This document shows, in pieces, positions 49,279 through 50,772 of a DNA stretch of 50,772 nt. The position numbers were made by a program, and so were the translations under genes. Source of the DNA: DATATV01 sp035551355 (GTDB taxonomy: Bacteria > Actinomycetota > Actinomycetes > Mycobacteriales > Pseudonocardiaceae); NCBI GenBank assembly GCA_035551355.1, contig DASZNF010000121.1, positions 1 through 50,772 of the forward strand. Direction: 5' to 3'. The first letter of the stretch is position 1; the number at the start of each line of letters is the position of its first letter. Under the pieces are notes generated by a model that was given only the letters and a program-made list of their open reading frames with translations, ran no database searches and was not told the DNA's origin.

Positions 49279-50094
49279 ATGATCACGGCGGTCTCAGCGG
49301 ACGGAACCGACATCCCGGTCCACGACGAAGGAAGTGGGCCGGTCATCCTGATGGTCCACCCTGGGTTGGACGACGGATCACGGAGCAAGAAGCTCGCCGC
49401 GCTCCTCGCCCGGCGTTTTCGAGTGCTCCGGCTGCACCGTCGCCAGTACCGGCTCGACATCAAGACCGGCGGAGTGCCGTGCTCGGTCGGCCAAGAGGCT
49501 GCCGACGTGCTCGCGGTGGCCAGCGCGGTCGAGGGGCCGGTGCTTGTCTATGGCCACTCGTCCGGGGCCGTCGTCGCACTCGAAGCCCTCGCGGCGGCCC
49601 CGCCGTCCGCGTTCGTCGGCGCGGTGATCTTCGAACCCCCGGCCATGATCGACGCACCGCTGGCTGGCGAGGACGACACCGTCCTCACACGTGCGCGGGC
49701 CGCGATCACCGCAGGCCGGCCCCGCAAGGCGATGAGGATCTTCACCCGCGGGGGTGTCGGGCTGCCGTGGTGGCAGGCCACGCTGATGGGCACGGTCGCC
49801 GGCTCGGTCCCCCGCCTCCGCAAGTTCGTGCCCTGCCAGATCGATGACCTCGAAGCGATTCAGCAACTCGGGGTGCGCCTGGACGTCTATGCCCGGGTCA
49901 CCGTGCCGACGGTGCTGCTCGGCGGGGATCGCAGCCCGGTGAACCTCGCCGAGCGGCTCGACGCTCTCAATCGGGTCATGCCGCACAGTGAACGAGTGGT
50001 CATGCACAAGCGGGACCACGGCGCCGATCTCAGAAGCCCCGAAGACGTCGCCCGCGTCATCGAAACGCTCGCCGACAAGGTGCTGCACCAGTAA
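49279..50094 (+). CDS. Alpha/beta hydrolase
   Basis: 271 residues with the fold signature ILMVHPGLDDGS, nucleophile elbow GHSSGA, acid region LLGGDRSPVN and a catalytic His in HKRDHGADLRSP. It resembles small esterase/thioesterase-like hydrolases often paired with MarR or TetR regulators for detoxification. AGGAGGAG lies just before ATG 49279. Controlled by the divergent MarR. The substrate cannot be assigned. Confidence 0.9.
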   Translation: MITAVSADGTDIPVHDEGSGPVILMVHPGLDDGSRSKKLAALLARRFRVLRLHRRQYRLDIKTGGVPCSVGQEAADVLAVASAVEGPVLVYGHSSGAVVALEALAAAPPSAFVGAVIFEPPAMIDAPLAGEDDTVLTRARAAITAGRPRKAMRIFTRGGVGLPWWQATLMGTVAGSVPRLRKFVPCQIDDLEAIQQLGVRLDVYARVTVPTVLLGGDRSPVNLAERLDALNRVMPHSERVVMHKRDHGADLRSPEDVARVIETLADKVLHQ

Positions 50095-50149
50095 TCCCGC
50101 CTGGCGAAGCGTTTCATCCCGCCTCGATCACCACCTCAGGGAGAACCAC

Positions 50150-50376
50150 CTGCGCTATCGCACCCTTGGCCGGACCGGCATCAAAGTCAGCCCCTACGCG
50201 CTCGGCGCGATGATGTTCGGGGCTATCGGCAATCCCGACCACGCCGAGTCGATCCGCATCATCCACGCCGCGCTGGACGCGGGAATCAACGTCATCGACA
50301 CCGCCGACGTCTACTCCAGCGGGGAGTCGGAAGAGATCGTGGGAAAGGCTCTCAAGGGGCGCCGCGCCAACGTCCG
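50150..50376 (+). pseudogene. Truncated aldo/keto reductase
   Basis: About 75 residues of an AKR N-terminus: RYRTLGRTGIKVSPYALG, a GNPDHAESIRIIHAALDAGINVID stretch and DTADVYSSGESEEIVGKAL with the catalytic-type Asp and Tyr. After KGRRANV the homology stops and the frame continues to 50569 as unrelated Arg/Ser-rich sequence, so more than three quarters of the gene is missing. The natural start position is CTG 50150 behind AGGGAG, with no ATG or GTG there. I see nothing in 50377-50522. Confidence 0.75.
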
Positions 50377-50522
50377 GTGGCCGGAGCGGAGCCACGGAAG
50401 GCAGCCCACCTCGGGCCGAGCGCCCATCGAAAAGTCCGCGCGACCTCCACGAGGGATTTCTGAAACTCCCAGACGATCACCTTCTGGCATCTGTTGGTCG
50501 ACCTCGCGCGTCGTGAGGAGTT

Positions 50523-50772
50523 CTACGTGGTGCATGTCTTGCGCATGTGGTGCTGCCGTTGCTGGCTGATGATCCAGCCCGTTACGATGTCGCCGAGCGT
50601 GGATAGTGGTACTCGTCCTTGAGCGAGGGTCATTTCGTGGAAATCCCGGATGTCGAAGGTCATCCCGAGCGCCTGTTCGGCGTGTCGGCGTAGCCGCCGG
50701 ATTTCCAGGCGGCCGACCATATAGGCCAGAGCCTGGCCCGGGTCGGCGAGGTAGCGGTCCACTTCCGAGGCG
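50523..50772 (-). CDS. DUF885-family protein, C-terminal end (partial)
   Basis: The minus-strand frame is open to the window edge. YLADPGQALAYMVGRLEIRRLRR and FDIRDFHEMTLAQGRVPLSTLGDI are the characteristic C-terminal segment of DUF885 proteins, which are predicted zinc-peptidase-like enzymes with the active site further N-terminal. Only the last 82 or so residues are in the window. The stop is TAG at 50523-50525. Confidence 0.85.
   Translation of the reverse strand, partial: ASEVDRYLADPGQALAYMVGRLEIRRLRRHAEQALGMTFDIRDFHEMTLAQGRVPLSTLGDIVTGWIISQQRQHHMRKTCTT

Noticed and set aside
1..50772. tRNA genes, rRNA genes and CRISPR arrays
   Set aside because: I looked for cloverleaf-like segments and regularly spaced repeats by eye and found none I could support.

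Overview
The window is very GC-rich DNA from a filamentous actinomycete. It has short overlapping operons, many GTG starts, and regulators of the SARP, LmbU, LuxR, IclR and TetR families. A member of the Pseudonocardiales (Amycolatopsis-like) is a reasonable guess, but no rRNA or housekeeping marker is present to prove it. The layout is accessory throughout: catabolic operons on the left, a natural-product cluster on the right, and relics of mobile DNA between and around them.

Left edge (1-4.5 kb): a 5'-truncated ORF, a group II intron with its maturase and a recognisable domain V, a multiply frameshifted gene, and an APH-fold kinase. Next (4.5-10.7 kb, minus strand) is a tightly coupled operon: Rieske oxygenase, LigB-type extradiol dioxygenase, M20-like protein without metal ligands, meta-cleavage hydrolase, a 37-residue membrane peptide, a second alpha/beta hydrolase and a quinone-oxidoreductase-like protein. 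A shortened ferredoxin-like gene is divergent from it. At 11.1-18.1 kb are a crotonase, a fused double CaiB CoA-transferase, an NCS1 permease, a divergent acyl-CoA ligase and an IclR regulator. Related 15-bp palindromes lie in both divergent promoters, so the two blocks may be one regulon for an aromatic or N-heteroaromatic compound.

At 18.1-24.9 kb is a TetR-controlled block: a luciferase-like oxidoreductase, TetR, then a divergent operon of a small membrane partner, a sodium:solute symporter, two metal-dependent amidohydrolases and an alpha/beta hydrolase whose nucleophile position is His.

From about 25.9 to 43.0 kb is a biosynthetic cluster flanked by an ISAs1-type and an IS5-type transposase relic. 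It starts with a good promoter, a flavin-reductase-like protein, a 13-15 residue peptide ORF with a near-perfect Shine-Dalgarno and a strong hairpin behind it. A large beta-propeller protein and an MFS exporter follow. The core is a GTP cyclohydrolase II, WD40 protein and formylglycine-generating-enzyme-like protein in the order of toxB-toxC-toxD of toxoflavin (azapteridine) biosynthesis. After it come a GNAT protein, a TPP-dependent lyase/decarboxylase, a formyl-CoA:oxalate CoA-transferase homologue, LmbU, a PLP decarboxylase, a cysteine-synthase-like enzyme, a tandem flavodoxin and a LuxR regulator. To the right lie a questin-oxidase-like gene, a serine acetyltransferase, an isocitrate-lyase/PEP-mutase-family enzyme coupled to a SARP regulator, and a MarR/hydrolase pair with a clear tandem operator. 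The window ends with a truncated aldo/keto reductase and a partial DUF885 gene.

The most interesting content is the toxBCD-like cluster with added C1 (oxalate to formyl-CoA) and O-acetylserine/PLP chemistry and a minimal peptide gene. The toxA methyltransferase and toxE deaminase are not in the window, so the product is probably not toxoflavin itself.
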